DNA of 30,962 bases from Bacteroides sp. CAG:1076 (GTDB lineage Bacteria > Bacteroidota > Bacteroidia > Bacteroidales > Bacteroidaceae): positions 1-30,962 of the forward strand of contig HF993204.1 in assembly GCA_000436795.1 (NCBI GenBank), given 5' to 3'. Under the pieces are notes generated by a model, which was not told the DNA's origin, made no database searches, and saw nothing but the letters and a program-made list of their open reading frames with translations. The translations under genes were made by a program, and so were the position numbers. The first letter of the stretch is position 1, and every line of letters starts with the position of its first letter. Below are positions 1 to 7,650 of this stretch, piece after piece.

Positions 1-123
1 GATCGTAAGATTATCGTTGTTAAGGATGCAGTTAAGGAAGTTGGTCACTACAAAGCAATCGTTAAACTTCACAAGGAAGTTTCTGTTGAAATTCCTTTCG
101 AAGTTGTTGCAGAAGAAGCTTAA
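1..123 (+). CDS. rplI: 50S ribosomal protein L9, C-terminal part (5' truncated)
   Basis: The window opens inside a reading frame that runs 40 codons to a TAA at 121-123. The encoded tail contains VKEVGHYKAIVKLHKEV followed by an acidic end, which matches the C-terminal domain of ribosomal protein L9 from Bacteroidetes. L9 binds 23S rRNA at the base of the L1 stalk and helps keep the reading frame. The start and the N-terminal domain lie outside the window, so completeness cannot be judged. A strong intrinsic terminator follows 27 bp after the stop, so this is the last gene of its operon, usually rpsF-rpsR-rplI; the upstream genes are inferred, not seen. Confidence 0.9.
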   Translation, partial: DRKIIVVKDAVKEVGHYKAIVKLHKEVSVEIPFEVVAEEA

Positions 124-150
124 TTTTGCAGTCTGTAAATACTTGATAAG

Positions 151-192
151 ATCCCGAGTAGATATTTGTTCTACTCGGGATTTCTTTTTTTG
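151..192 (+). terminator. Rho-independent terminator after rplI
   Basis: ATCCCGAGTAGA (151-162) and TCTACTCGGGAT (170-181) form a perfect 12-bp stem with a 7-nt loop, followed by a T-rich run (TTCTTTTTTTG). This is a textbook intrinsic terminator ending the L9 transcript. Confidence 0.95.
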
Positions 193-679
193 TAGTTTTT
201 TCTCTTCTGCTGGTAGGGGATAGAAAATTGGGTTTTCTGTCTTTGGGAATGATTTCTGGTGATTGCGGAGGAAGATGGTGGCTTTTATCTTTTCTCTTGG
301 GATTTTTCTTCTTTTCCTATTACGTGTTCAAGAAAATCTCCTGACGTTTTCGGAAAATTTGTACAAAAAGAAATATTTTTTTGTACAAAAAATATTTTTA
401 GGACAGCGTGTTCTGACGGAGTGAATATGGCGCTTTATGAAATGAGTGCAGGAGTCTTATGTGCATGCTGAGATATTACCCTGTGTCGTTTTAGGTAAGA
501 TTGCTCTTTATGCTACATGAAGTGTGAGTTGGAAGGACGGAGGTAGAGTTTATTGTACCGGCAACATGGGAGGTTTGAAGTGTTGCGGGGTAGCCTGTGA
601 AAGGCGATGAGATTGAGTCATGAAATCTTTTTCGTGAAAAAATGGCTCAACTATCAGGAGAGAAGAAACGTATGGGCAT
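193..679. other. Long intergenic gap with no supported gene
   Basis: About 490 bp lie between the rplI terminator and the terminator of the small minus-strand lipoprotein. Short ORFs here (such as 259-471) show no recognisable family, signal peptide or clear start context, so I do not call them. The only structure I see is a short imperfect tandem repeat at 358-400 built on TTTGTACAAAAA. The stretch at about 530-650 is richer in G and could be transcribed, but no promoter box or family supports an RNA gene. Confidence 0.5.
358..400. repeat. Imperfect tandem repeat, about 21-22 nt, two copies
   Basis: TTTGTACAAAAAGAAATATTTTT is followed at once by TTTGTACAAAAAATATTTTT. The two copies differ by an insertion of a few bases. 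Each contains the palindrome TTGTACAA. The function is unknown; it may be a protein-binding site or simple slippage in AT-rich DNA. Confidence 0.55.
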
Positions 680-713
680 AAAAAAAGTCTGAATGCTTGC
701 GCATGCCAGACTT
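680..713 (-). terminator. Intrinsic terminator of the small lipoprotein gene
   Basis: On the minus strand AGTCTGGCATGC, a GCAA loop and GCATTCAGACT form a stem with one bulged C and one G-T pair. It is followed by TTTTTTT. It starts 27 bp past the stop codon of the 740-940 gene, which supports that short gene being real. Confidence 0.85.
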
Positions 714-739
714 TCAATTCTCTCGAATGTTGTTCGAAA

Positions 740-940
740 TTATTCAGCTACTACTGCTGCAGAATCAACTGCTGCTGAGTCAGCTACAACTGCTGTAGAG
801 TCAACAACCGGAGCTGCTTCTTCTACTGTTTCAACTGCTGCTGTTGAGTCAGCTGCTTCTTCACTGTTAGCTGCTTTGTTACCACATGATGCGAAAGATA
901 CAGCAGCGAATGCTACGAACAAAAATACTAATTTTTTCAT
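740..940 (-). CDS. Small low-complexity lipoprotein (66 aa), function unknown
   Basis: The product begins MKKLVFLFVAFAAVSFASC, a short positive N-terminus, a hydrophobic core and a lipobox with Cys19, so it should be exported and lipid-anchored. The mature part, about 47 residues, is almost entirely Ala, Val, Ser, Asp, Glu and Thr. It has near-repeats of the form DSAAVDSAAV and no Cys, Trp or aromatic residues, so it is probably disordered and acidic. A -7-like box upstream (993-1000) and a good terminator downstream bracket it as a single-gene unit. The opposite strand also has an open frame of similar length (693-965), but that one lacks a signal and is a by-product of the repeats. No family is assigned; small lipoproteins of this kind are common in Bacteroides. 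Confidence 0.75.
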   Translation of the reverse strand: MKKLVFLFVAFAAVSFASCGNKAANSEEAADSTAAVETVEEAAPVVDSTAVVADSAAVDSAAVVAE

Positions 941-992
941 TTTCTTTGCTTTTTTAAATCTGTAATACTTATGTTGTTTTCTTAAAACGATG

Positions 993-1000
993 CAAAGATA
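993..1000 (-). promoter_or_regulatory. -7 box (TATCTTTG) for the small lipoprotein
   Basis: The minus strand reads TATCTTTGC, an exact match to the Bacteroides -7 element TAnnTTTG, about 53 bp before the lipoprotein start. No clear -33 TTTG is seen at the usual distance. Confidence 0.6.
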
Positions 1001-1187
1001 TAGACTTTTTTAATACGTTGTTCTCTTTGGAGCGTTTTTTTTCAAAAAAAATATGTTTTTAAATAGTTTTCTTCATAAAAGATGTTTTCTGGCGCGGAAA
1101 ATACGTAGATAATGCGTATATTTAAGACGATTTTCCCTTTTCCCTTAGAGTTAGCGCGGGTTTCCGGTGAAGAAATTTTTTTTTGTT

Positions 1188-1208
1188 CCTATCTTTGGGT
1201 AAGATAGG
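1188..1208. promoter_or_regulatory. 8-bp inverted repeat upstream of mtaB
   Basis: CCTATCTT (1188-1195), TGGGT, AAGATAGG (1201-1208) is a perfect inverted repeat. Its left arm overlaps TATCTTTG (1190-1197), itself a -7-like box. It may be an operator or a leader hairpin for mtaB; there is no direct evidence for either. Confidence 0.4.
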
Positions 1209-1230
1209 ATGCGCTTCAGATAATAATGCG

Positions 1231-1238
1231 TAACTTTG
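1231..1238 (+). promoter_or_regulatory. -7 box (TAACTTTG) for mtaB
   Basis: An exact TAnnTTTG lies 25 bp before the mtaB start, giving a short leader. No good TTTG is present at -33. A second candidate -7 box lies at 1190-1197. Confidence 0.6.
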
Positions 1239-1262
1239 CAATTCGAATCATTATATTAAGGT

Positions 1263-2579
1263 ATGACAGATACAACTATTTTTCAGAATAAAAAAGCTGT
1301 TTATTATACATTGGGCTGCAAACTGAATTTTGCAGAAACCTCCACTATCGGTAAAACATTAAAAGAGGCAGGTGTACGTACTGCACGCAAGGGCGAACAA
1401 GCGGACATTTGTGTGATTAATACCTGCTCGGTTACTGAAATGGCAGATAAGAAATGCAGGCAGGCCATTCATCGTCTGGCTAAGGCTCATCCGGGAGCCT
1501 TTATTGTGGTGACAGGATGCTATGCACAGTTGAAGCCGGGGCAGGTAGCAGATATAGAGGGAGTAGATTTGGTGTTGGGCGCCGAGCAGAAAGGCGACCT
1601 GATGAAATATCTGGGTAATCTGGAAAAGCATGAACATGGGGAAGCGATTACTACGGCTACTAAGGATATACGTACGTTTGTGCCTTCGTGTTCCAGAGGT
1701 GACCGTACCCGTTATTTCCTGAAGGTACAAGACGGATGCGATTATTTCTGCTCTTATTGTACCATTCCGTTTGCGCGTGGAAGAAGTCGTAACGGGAAGA
1801 TTGCCGATCTGGTAGAGCAGGCTCGTCAGGTAGCTGCTGAAGGAGGCAAGGAAATAGTCCTGACAGGTGTCAACATCGGTGATTTCGGAAAAACTACGGG
1901 TGAAAGTTTCTTTGATCTGGTAAAAGCACTCGACGAGGTGGAAGGAATCGAACGTTATCGTATTTCGTCTATTGAGCCCAATTTGTTGACTGATGAGATT
2001 ATAGAATATGTGGCCCGTTCACGCCGTTTTATGCCTCACTTCCATATCCCGTTGCAGTCGGGGTGCGATGAAGTCTTGAAGCTGATGCGTCGTCGCTATG
2101 ATACTGCACTCTTTGCACACAAGATACAGAAGATTAAATCGCTGATGCCCGATGCCTTTATCGGTGTGGACGTGATTGTGGGTACACGAGGCGAAACTCC
2201 GGAGTATTTTGAACAGGCTTATGAATTTATACGCAGTCTGGATGTTACTCAGTTGCATGTGTTCAGCTATTCGGAGCGTCCCGGAACACAAGCTCTGAAG
2301 ATTGACTATGTGGTATCTCCCGAAGATAAGCATCAGAGAAGTCAGCGTCTTCTGGCTTTGTCGGATGAAAAGACCAGGGCTTTCTATGCACGTCATATCG
2401 GGCAGGAGGCAACTGTGTTGATGGAACATTCCAAGACAGGTGCTCCGATGCATGGATTTACGTCCAATTATATACGCGTGGAATTGAATCACAACGACGA
2501 TCTGGATAATCATTTGATACATGTTCGGCTGGGCGATTTCAATGAAGATGGTACCGCGCTGAAAGGAACAATTATATGA
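1263..2579 (+). CDS. mtaB: tRNA (t6A37) methylthiotransferase MtaB
   Basis: The 438-aa product is a radical-SAM methylthiotransferase that converts t6A to ms2t6A at position 37 of tRNAs reading ANN codons. The N-terminal MTTase domain has the three conserved cysteines (LGCKLNFAE, C19; NTCSVT, C55; TGCYAQ, C86) that hold one 4Fe-4S cluster. The radical-SAM motif CDYFCSYC (C159, C163, C166) holds the second. The following PFARGRSR and the C-terminal region fit the MtaB/YqeV branch rather than MiaB or RimO, which carry differently spaced first cysteines and a fuller TRAM domain. The length is normal. The start is the ATG just after a -7 box. The stop overlaps the next gene by 4 bp (ATGA), so the two are translationally coupled. 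Confidence 0.93.
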   Translation: MTDTTIFQNKKAVYYTLGCKLNFAETSTIGKTLKEAGVRTARKGEQADICVINTCSVTEMADKKCRQAIHRLAKAHPGAFIVVTGCYAQLKPGQVADIEGVDLVLGAEQKGDLMKYLGNLEKHEHGEAITTATKDIRTFVPSCSRGDRTRYFLKVQDGCDYFCSYCTIPFARGRSRNGKIADLVEQARQVAAEGGKEIVLTGVNIGDFGKTTGESFFDLVKALDEVEGIERYRISSIEPNLLTDEIIEYVARSRRFMPHFHIPLQSGCDEVLKLMRRRYDTALFAHKIQKIKSLMPDAFIGVDVIVGTRGETPEYFEQAYEFIRSLDVTQLHVFSYSERPGTQALKIDYVVSPEDKHQRSQRLLALSDEKTRAFYARHIGQEATVLMEHSKTGAPMHGFTSNYIRVELNHNDDLDNHLIHVRLGDFNEDGTALKGTII

Positions 2580-3601
2580 ACAAGGTTTCTGTAGTTATCT
2601 TGAACTGGAACGGGGCTGATATGCTTCGCAGGTTTCTTCCTTCTGTCCTGACCTGTTCGGCTGGTGACGGGGTAGAGGTCTGTGTGGCAGACAATGGCTC
2701 TTCCGATGATTCCTGCCGGATGCTGGAACAAGAGTTTCCGGTAGTCCGTCTGATCCGCCTGGATAAAAATTACGGCTTTGCCGATGGTTACAATAAAGCT
2801 TTCGAGCATGTGAACGCCGAATATGTTGTGCTGCTCAACAGCGATGTAGAAGTTGCTCCCGGATGGCTGGCACCGATGGTGAAGTTCATGGATGTTCATC
2901 CGGAAGTTGCAGCCTGTCAGCCTAAACTGCTCGACTGGAAGCGGAAGGAATACTTTGAATACGCTGGAGCTGCGGGAGGGTTTATCGACCGCTATGGCTA
3001 TCCGTTCTGTCGCGGGCGTATCTTCGAGGTCGTAGAAAAAGACAAAGGACAGTACGATGCCCCCGTTTCTGTATTTTGGGCAACGGGAGCTGCGTTGTTT
3101 ATCCGGCTGGATAAATACCGCGAAGTAGGCGGTCTGGACGGACGTTTCTTTGCCCACATGGAAGAGATTGATTTGTGCTGGCGTTTGCGAAGCCGTGGCT
3201 ATAAACTGGTTTGCCTGCCCGAGAGTGTCGCCTGGCATGTAGGAGGTGCTACGTTGAAAAAGGAAAATCCTCGAAAGACATTTCTGAATTTCCGCAATAA
3301 CCTGCTGATGCTGTATAAAAACCTTCCGCCGGAAGAATTGAGGCCAGTGATGAGGGTTCGTGCATGTCTGGATTATGTGGCTGCATGTGTCTTTTTACTG
3401 AAGGGCGATTGGGCAAATTTCCGTGCCGTAATACAGGCAAGAAAAGAATATGCCCGCTTGCGTCCGCAGTTTAAAGCCGACAGGCAGGAGAACCTGGACA
3501 AGGCAGTTGGCTTTAATGTGTCGGGGCGTTTTCCGTTCAGTATTTTATGGCAGTCGAAATTACTGGGGCATAAGAAATATTCGGATCTGCCGTTAAAATA
3601 A
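2576..3601 (+). CDS. Glycosyltransferase family 2 protein (rhamnosyltransferase-like)
   Basis: The 341-aa product starts with MNKVSVVILNWNG, the first strand of a GT-A fold. It shows ADNGSSDDS (residues 38-46), YGFADGYNKA (66-75) and the acidic sugar-nucleotide/metal site LNSDVEV (87-93). A later stretch, GGLDGRFFAHMEEIDLCWRL, is the acceptor-side ED/W motif seen in WcaA- and rhamnosyl-type GT2 enzymes. No membrane segment is obvious, so it is probably a cytosolic or membrane-associated enzyme that adds a sugar to a lipid-linked glycan. Donor and acceptor cannot be told from sequence. It overlaps mtaB by 4 bp and so shares its transcript, although the two functions have no evident link. Confidence 0.88.
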   Translation: MNKVSVVILNWNGADMLRRFLPSVLTCSAGDGVEVCVADNGSSDDSCRMLEQEFPVVRLIRLDKNYGFADGYNKAFEHVNAEYVVLLNSDVEVAPGWLAPMVKFMDVHPEVAACQPKLLDWKRKEYFEYAGAAGGFIDRYGYPFCRGRIFEVVEKDKGQYDAPVSVFWATGAALFIRLDKYREVGGLDGRFFAHMEEIDLCWRLRSRGYKLVCLPESVAWHVGGATLKKENPRKTFLNFRNNLLMLYKNLPPEELRPVMRVRACLDYVAACVFLLKGDWANFRAVIQARKEYARLRPQFKADRQENLDKAVGFNVSGRFPFSILWQSKLLGHKKYSDLPLK

Positions 3602-3693
3602 AAAATGGCAGGCATATTGATGGAAGATAAAACAAATCTGTTAATAAAATATAAACGCAGAATCCATCCCTGCCAAGCGCCGTCGAAAAATCG

Positions 3694-3701
3694 TACATTT
3701 G
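3694..3701 (+). promoter_or_regulatory. -7 box (TACATTTG) for folD
   Basis: An exact TAnnTTTG lies 38 bp upstream of the folD start, in the 137-bp gap after the glycosyltransferase gene. This suggests folD has its own promoter. A -33 TTTG is not evident. Confidence 0.6.
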
Positions 3702-3738
3702 TTAATACTATGAACAACCTAATATTGCAGTTTGTATT

Positions 3739-4623
3739 ATGACATTGATTAATGGAAAAGAGGTTTCGGAACAGGTTAAGCAAGAAATTGCTGCCGAGGT
3801 AGCCGATATTGTTGCCCATGGAGGCAAGCGCCCGCATCTGGCTGCAGTGCTGGTAGGACACGACGGAGGAAGTGAAACGTACGTAGCCGCAAAGGTCAAG
3901 GCATGTGAAGTATGCGGTTTCAAGTCTACGCTCATCCGCTACGAAAGCGATGTAACCGAAGAAGAGCTGCTGGCAAAAGTGCGCGAGTTGAACAACGATC
4001 CCGATATTGACGGATTTATCGTACAGTTGCCTCTGCCCAAGCATATCTCCGAGCAGAAAGTGATTGAAACAATAGACTATCGGAAGGACGTAGATGGTTT
4101 TCATCCTATCAACGTAGGGCGATTGTCGATTGGTCTTCCTTGTTATGTATCGGCCACTCCAAATGGAATTTTGGAATTGCTGAGACGCTATAACATCGAA
4201 ACTCAGGGCAAGAAATGTGTGATTTTGGGAAGAAGCAACATCGTAGGCAAGCCGATGGCGATGCTGATGATGCAGAAAGCCTATCCGGGCGATGCTACGG
4301 TTACGGTTTGTCACAGCCGGAGCAAGGATCTTGTAAGAGAATGCCGTGAAGCGGATATCATTATTGCAGCCATGGGACAGCCCAACTTTGTGAAAGCCGA
4401 CATGGTAAAAGAAGGTGCAGTAGTGATTGACGTAGGTACTACGCGTGTACCCGATGCAACAAAGAAGTCGGGCTTTAAACTGACAGGCGACGTGAAATTC
4501 GATGAAGTTGCTCCTAAATGTTCGTACATCACTCCGGTTCCGGGAGGAGTAGGACCGATGACCATCGTATCGTTGATGAAGAATACGTTGCTTGCCGGAA
4601 AGAAGGCTATTTACAAAGACTGA
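3739..4623 (+). CDS. folD: Bifunctional methylenetetrahydrofolate dehydrogenase/cyclohydrolase FolD
   Basis: The 294-aa product catalyses oxidation of 5,10-methylene-THF to 5,10-methenyl-THF and its hydrolysis to 10-formyl-THF, supplying one-carbon units for purines and formyl-Met-tRNA. The catalytic domain has [14 protein letters not shown], with the conserved Tyr (48) and Lys (52), and then [10 protein letters not shown] and [13 protein letters not shown]. The Rossmann domain has [13 protein letters not shown]. The C-terminal signature [11 protein letters not shown] is intact. Length and motifs are normal. A bidirectional terminator follows 63 bp after the stop. A long open frame on the opposite strand (3373-4653) is an antisense shadow. 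Confidence 0.97.
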   Translation: MTLINGKEVSEQVKQEIAAEVADIVAHGGKRPHLAAVLVGHDGGSETYVAAKVKACEVCGFKSTLIRYESDVTEEELLAKVRELNNDPDIDGFIVQLPLPKHISEQKVIETIDYRKDVDGFHPINVGRLSIGLPCYVSATPNGILELLRRYNIETQGKKCVILGRSNIVGKPMAMLMMQKAYPGDATVTVCHSRSKDLVRECREADIIIAAMGQPNFVKADMVKEGAVVIDVGTTRVPDATKKSGFKLTGDVKFDEVAPKCSYITPVPGGVGPMTIVSLMKNTLLAGKKAIYKD

Positions 4624-4686
4624 TCCCCATGGGGGATGCACATTCTCAACCATAGGAAAGCAGTTTTAAAATAAAATTGCCGAAGC

Positions 4687-4740
4687 AAAAATCTCCTGCT
4701 TGTAGCCATCAATAAACAAAGGCTAAAGCAGGAGATTTTT
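4687..4740. terminator. Bidirectional terminator between folD and the fimbrial operon
   Basis: AAAATCTCCTGCTT-g-TAGCC pairs with GGCTA-AAGCAGGAGATTTT across a 13-nt loop, an approximately 18-bp stem with one bulged G. A-tracts on the left and T-tracts on the right make it work in both directions. It serves the convergent folD (+) and fimbrial (-) transcripts. Confidence 0.92.
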
Positions 4741-4783
4741 GTGTTATGATTGATAGATGATCTGTCAGTATTAGGTTACCGGG

Positions 4784-7624
4784 CTATTGCTGTAATTGTA
4801 AATTCAACGTTGGAGATTTCAACAATTCCGTAATGGTTGTTTGGCCTACATAGACATCCGTATCATTTATGGGCGAATAAATCACCTTCAATTCTTCATT
4901 CTCGGTAAAGTCGTATTCGCCACGGAGAGTCAACTGATAAGTTCCTGTACTTTCGCCAATGGTTGCAGTTACAGTAAACGCCCCGATACGTGTACCATCC
5001 GATTTCTCCAAAGCAATGAAAGGAGAAGTCGTCTGGAATGTATAGCCATCAATCTGTATATTCCCGCTAAGAATCTGATTTTTTATCGTAATCTCATCTT
5101 CATAAAACGCCACATTGCCGCTTATTTCGCTGATTGTTACGGTTTCAGCACTTACGACGTCTTTTGTTAGCATGTCTAATGTATAGTTTTGGGCACTTAG
5201 GTCTGTAATGGTCCATACGTACCCGTCCCGCTCATTGTCCCATTCAATAGCATTCTTGTCTGCCGGTTCCAGATTTTGGGTTTTGATGAGGATTTTACAG
5301 GAAGATACGGTATGGCTTCCCAAATTGGGGGTGATACTTAGTGTTACCTCCTGTCCTGTACCGTAGGGTAATGAAAGCTCTTTAACATTATTAGCTTGTA
5401 AGTTAAAGTTATACGCTTCCGGATTATTGACACGAGTAACAATAGCTGACTTATAGCAATGGTCAGCATCGTTGTCATCGGTACTGGCAGCCGCAATACG
5501 AGCATAACCTTCACATTGAGCCGAAACCGTGCGGAAAGGAATGGTTACAAGGTATCTGGTGTTATTGTATTTATTATATGTTGCGTTTTCTGGAACCGTA
5601 TAGATAAAATATCGGCCTGCATCGGGGGCATCATATTGGGTTTCGCTTAAATCATCGACTCGATCACCTTCCTGATATCCAGGTTCTACCGCCTTGTCCA
5701 TGTAGATACGTATTTTCGTTCCTGCCGGCTGCTTTCCTGCCGGAGTACTGTCTTCCAGATAGAATTTTAAATCGAAAATCTGTCCTTTTATGGGAGCAAT
5801 CTCACGTTCGTAAGTACCGGATGCTTGATTACCATTCAATGTCGTTTCGTAAATAATAATCTTCTGGTCAGCATACTCATCATTCACCATATTGATAGTT
5901 CGTTCTATCGTATTGAAATACGGAGCTTCCAGGAACCAGGTCAATACCTCGTCCTCCTCTCCAGCATCGTCAGGGTTATCAGGGTAAGTGTTTATCAGTG
6001 TTTGGAAGTCCACACGATGCAAGCCCGGCTTGTCGGCTTTGTATACATATTTGTAATCCCAGTCTCGTACTACCTCCTTTCCGTCTATGGTGAAAGCGGT
6101 TTTTTCCTCTATCACTTCCAACTGGTTGTTTGTGTTTGCATCGAATAGGTTGCACGAAATTTTGCACTCTACCGGGAAAAGTTCTTCGGGATAGGTGTCG
6201 GGTATATTGAATACAATAGACACTGGTTCGCCGGAACGTCTCGGTACTGAACTGGAAGTCCATACCGGTGCAAAGTCGAATTTATTCAAATAGACAATCT
6301 GTATGGTGCGCGGATACTTTCCTGCCTTTATCTGTAACGTACCATATTGGGGAGTATCGGCAATTTCATTCAGGGAAACAGTCACACTTCCCTTACCGGT
6401 AGCGGGATCATACTGTAAATGCAGGTCGCTGCTTGCCAGTCCTTCGTTGGAAAGCCAAGTAGCAGTTACCTGATCGGACGTAATTCCTCCTGTACAGGTA
6501 AAGTTGATGACCTCATTTTTTTGTTCCGTATAGATTCGGGTTGTTTCTCCCTCAATCGTCAGCGAAGAAGTTCCGTCGCCGATGGAAGGCAGTTCATTAT
6601 CTATAGATACCCATACGTTATTGGCAGCTACGCCATTTTTTGCTTCCTCAAAGGTGGCATATCCCAATGTGGTTGGGGGAGCACTGTGGAAGTTGAAAAT
6701 ATAACGGTGATTGCGGATAATCTTATACGGATTGGATTGATCATCTACAATCATCAGCTTGTAATAGTTGTTGTCAATCTTAAAGATGGCAAACATCGGA
6801 TCATCCTGTGCATTTTCATGCTCGAAAATATACCGTAATCCCCATTCATTCTGTACTTCCGTATCCTCCGGATCGGTTGCCTTTATCAGATCTTCACCAG
6901 AGCAGAGTGTCACATAATCGTGGACAGCATGTCCTTGACTCTCTGTTAAATTGAAATTGAACGGATCTGTTTCATTCTGATGATTGTAAGGAACGACCGT
7001 ACCTTTGGCGTATGTATTACAAATGGCAAAACCTTGAATATTCAGATTTAAATTGTTCTTATTATATGTAATAGCCGCCTGATTGCGGTAAAGTATGATC
7101 GGCGATGTGGAGTTATCTTTAAAATATGAAGTCAACTCGGTTTCTGAATTAAAAACTTTCCGACCCCAATATACCAGTCGGCCCGAAGAAGAGGTAAAAC
7201 GGGTCATTACTTCTTTTTCTGTACGGTTCAACAATTCGCTGTCGTCCACATCTGCCGCATTATAGTTGGCTATAAAGTGGATGCGGCGCACCGTGCTGGG
7301 GATAGAAGGGGTAGAGAATGTACCTTCTCCCTCATCTGTACTGGTATTTGTTTTTTGGTATGTAACTTCATTTGCTCGTACATGCCCTAAATAATAACCG
7401 CTTTCATTGAAGAGGAACAGCCAGATAGACGAAACAGGCTCTCCGTCGGGGTCAATAGAGCGGGTATTGACTACTGTATTTCCCGGTATCGTAAAACTGA
7501 ACCGAAGGCTCAGTTCATCGGGCAGGCTGGTATTATTGCCTGTCTTTTCCATATCCGGGTCGACACAGCCAGAAAGCATCGTTACGATGCCTGCTATGAG
7601 ATAGAATGCTATTTTCTTAATCAT
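4784..7624 (-). CDS. Very large fimbrial accessory/tip subunit, 946 aa (DUF4906-like)
   Basis: This is the last gene of the fimbrial operon. The product has a lipoprotein signal (MIKKIAFYLIAGIVTMLSGC, Cys20). An early strand follows (LSLRFSFTI) that ends at Arg55 in the NTRSID sequence, matching the maturation-site position of the other subunits. The fimbrillin-like N-terminal half carries IHFIANYN and the shared core signature RNHRY (304-308). About 600 more residues follow, rich in beta strands. The part near 350-450 resembles an Ig/BACON-like module (TATWLSNEG...GTLQIKAGKYPRTIQIVYLN), and several similar sandwiches seem to follow to the end. It is probably a cell-surface pilus tip or shaft-end protein with a binding role. 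The DUF4906 assignment is from memory of this gene order and needs a profile search. The start ATG lies 26 bp after the previous stop. Confidence 0.75.
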   Translation of the reverse strand: MIKKIAFYLIAGIVTMLSGCVDPDMEKTGNNTSLPDELSLRFSFTIPGNTVVNTRSIDPDGEPVSSIWLFLFNESGYYLGHVRANEVTYQKTNTSTDEGEGTFSTPSIPSTVRRIHFIANYNAADVDDSELLNRTEKEVMTRFTSSSGRLVYWGRKVFNSETELTSYFKDNSTSPIILYRNQAAITYNKNNLNLNIQGFAICNTYAKGTVVPYNHQNETDPFNFNLTESQGHAVHDYVTLCSGEDLIKATDPEDTEVQNEWGLRYIFEHENAQDDPMFAIFKIDNNYYKLMIVDDQSNPYKIIRNHRYIFNFHSAPPTTLGYATFEEAKNGVAANNVWVSIDNELPSIGDGTSSLTIEGETTRIYTEQKNEVINFTCTGGITSDQVTATWLSNEGLASSDLHLQYDPATGKGSVTVSLNEIADTPQYGTLQIKAGKYPRTIQIVYLNKFDFAPVWTSSSVPRRSGEPVSIVFNIPDTYPEELFPVECKISCNLFDANTNNQLEVIEEKTAFTIDGKEVVRDWDYKYVYKADKPGLHRVDFQTLINTYPDNPDDAGEEDEVLTWFLEAPYFNTIERTINMVNDEYADQKIIIYETTLNGNQASGTYEREIAPIKGQIFDLKFYLEDSTPAGKQPAGTKIRIYMDKAVEPGYQEGDRVDDLSETQYDAPDAGRYFIYTVPENATYNKYNNTRYLVTIPFRTVSAQCEGYARIAAASTDDNDADHCYKSAIVTRVNNPEAYNFNLQANNVKELSLPYGTGQEVTLSITPNLGSHTVSSCKILIKTQNLEPADKNAIEWDNERDGYVWTITDLSAQNYTLDMLTKDVVSAETVTISEISGNVAFYEDEITIKNQILSGNIQIDGYTFQTTSPFIALEKSDGTRIGAFTVTATIGESTGTYQLTLRGEYDFTENEELKVIYSPINDTDVYVGQTTITELLKSPTLNLQLQQ

Positions 7625-7650
7625 AACTTATTCTTTTTTACTTCGAAAGG

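Noticed and set aside
259..471. 70-aa plus-strand ORF in the gap after rplI
   Set aside because: No recognisable family, signal peptide or good start context; the composition follows the AT-rich DNA and a tandem repeat.
693..965. 90-aa ORF antisense to the small lipoprotein
   Set aside because: It mirrors the Ala/Ser/Val repeats of the minus-strand gene, which has the lipobox, promoter box and terminator.
3373..4653. 426-aa minus-strand ORF antisense to folD and the glycosyltransferase gene
   Set aside because: Both plus-strand genes have intact family motifs across the whole stretch; the antisense frame has no family likeness or start signals.
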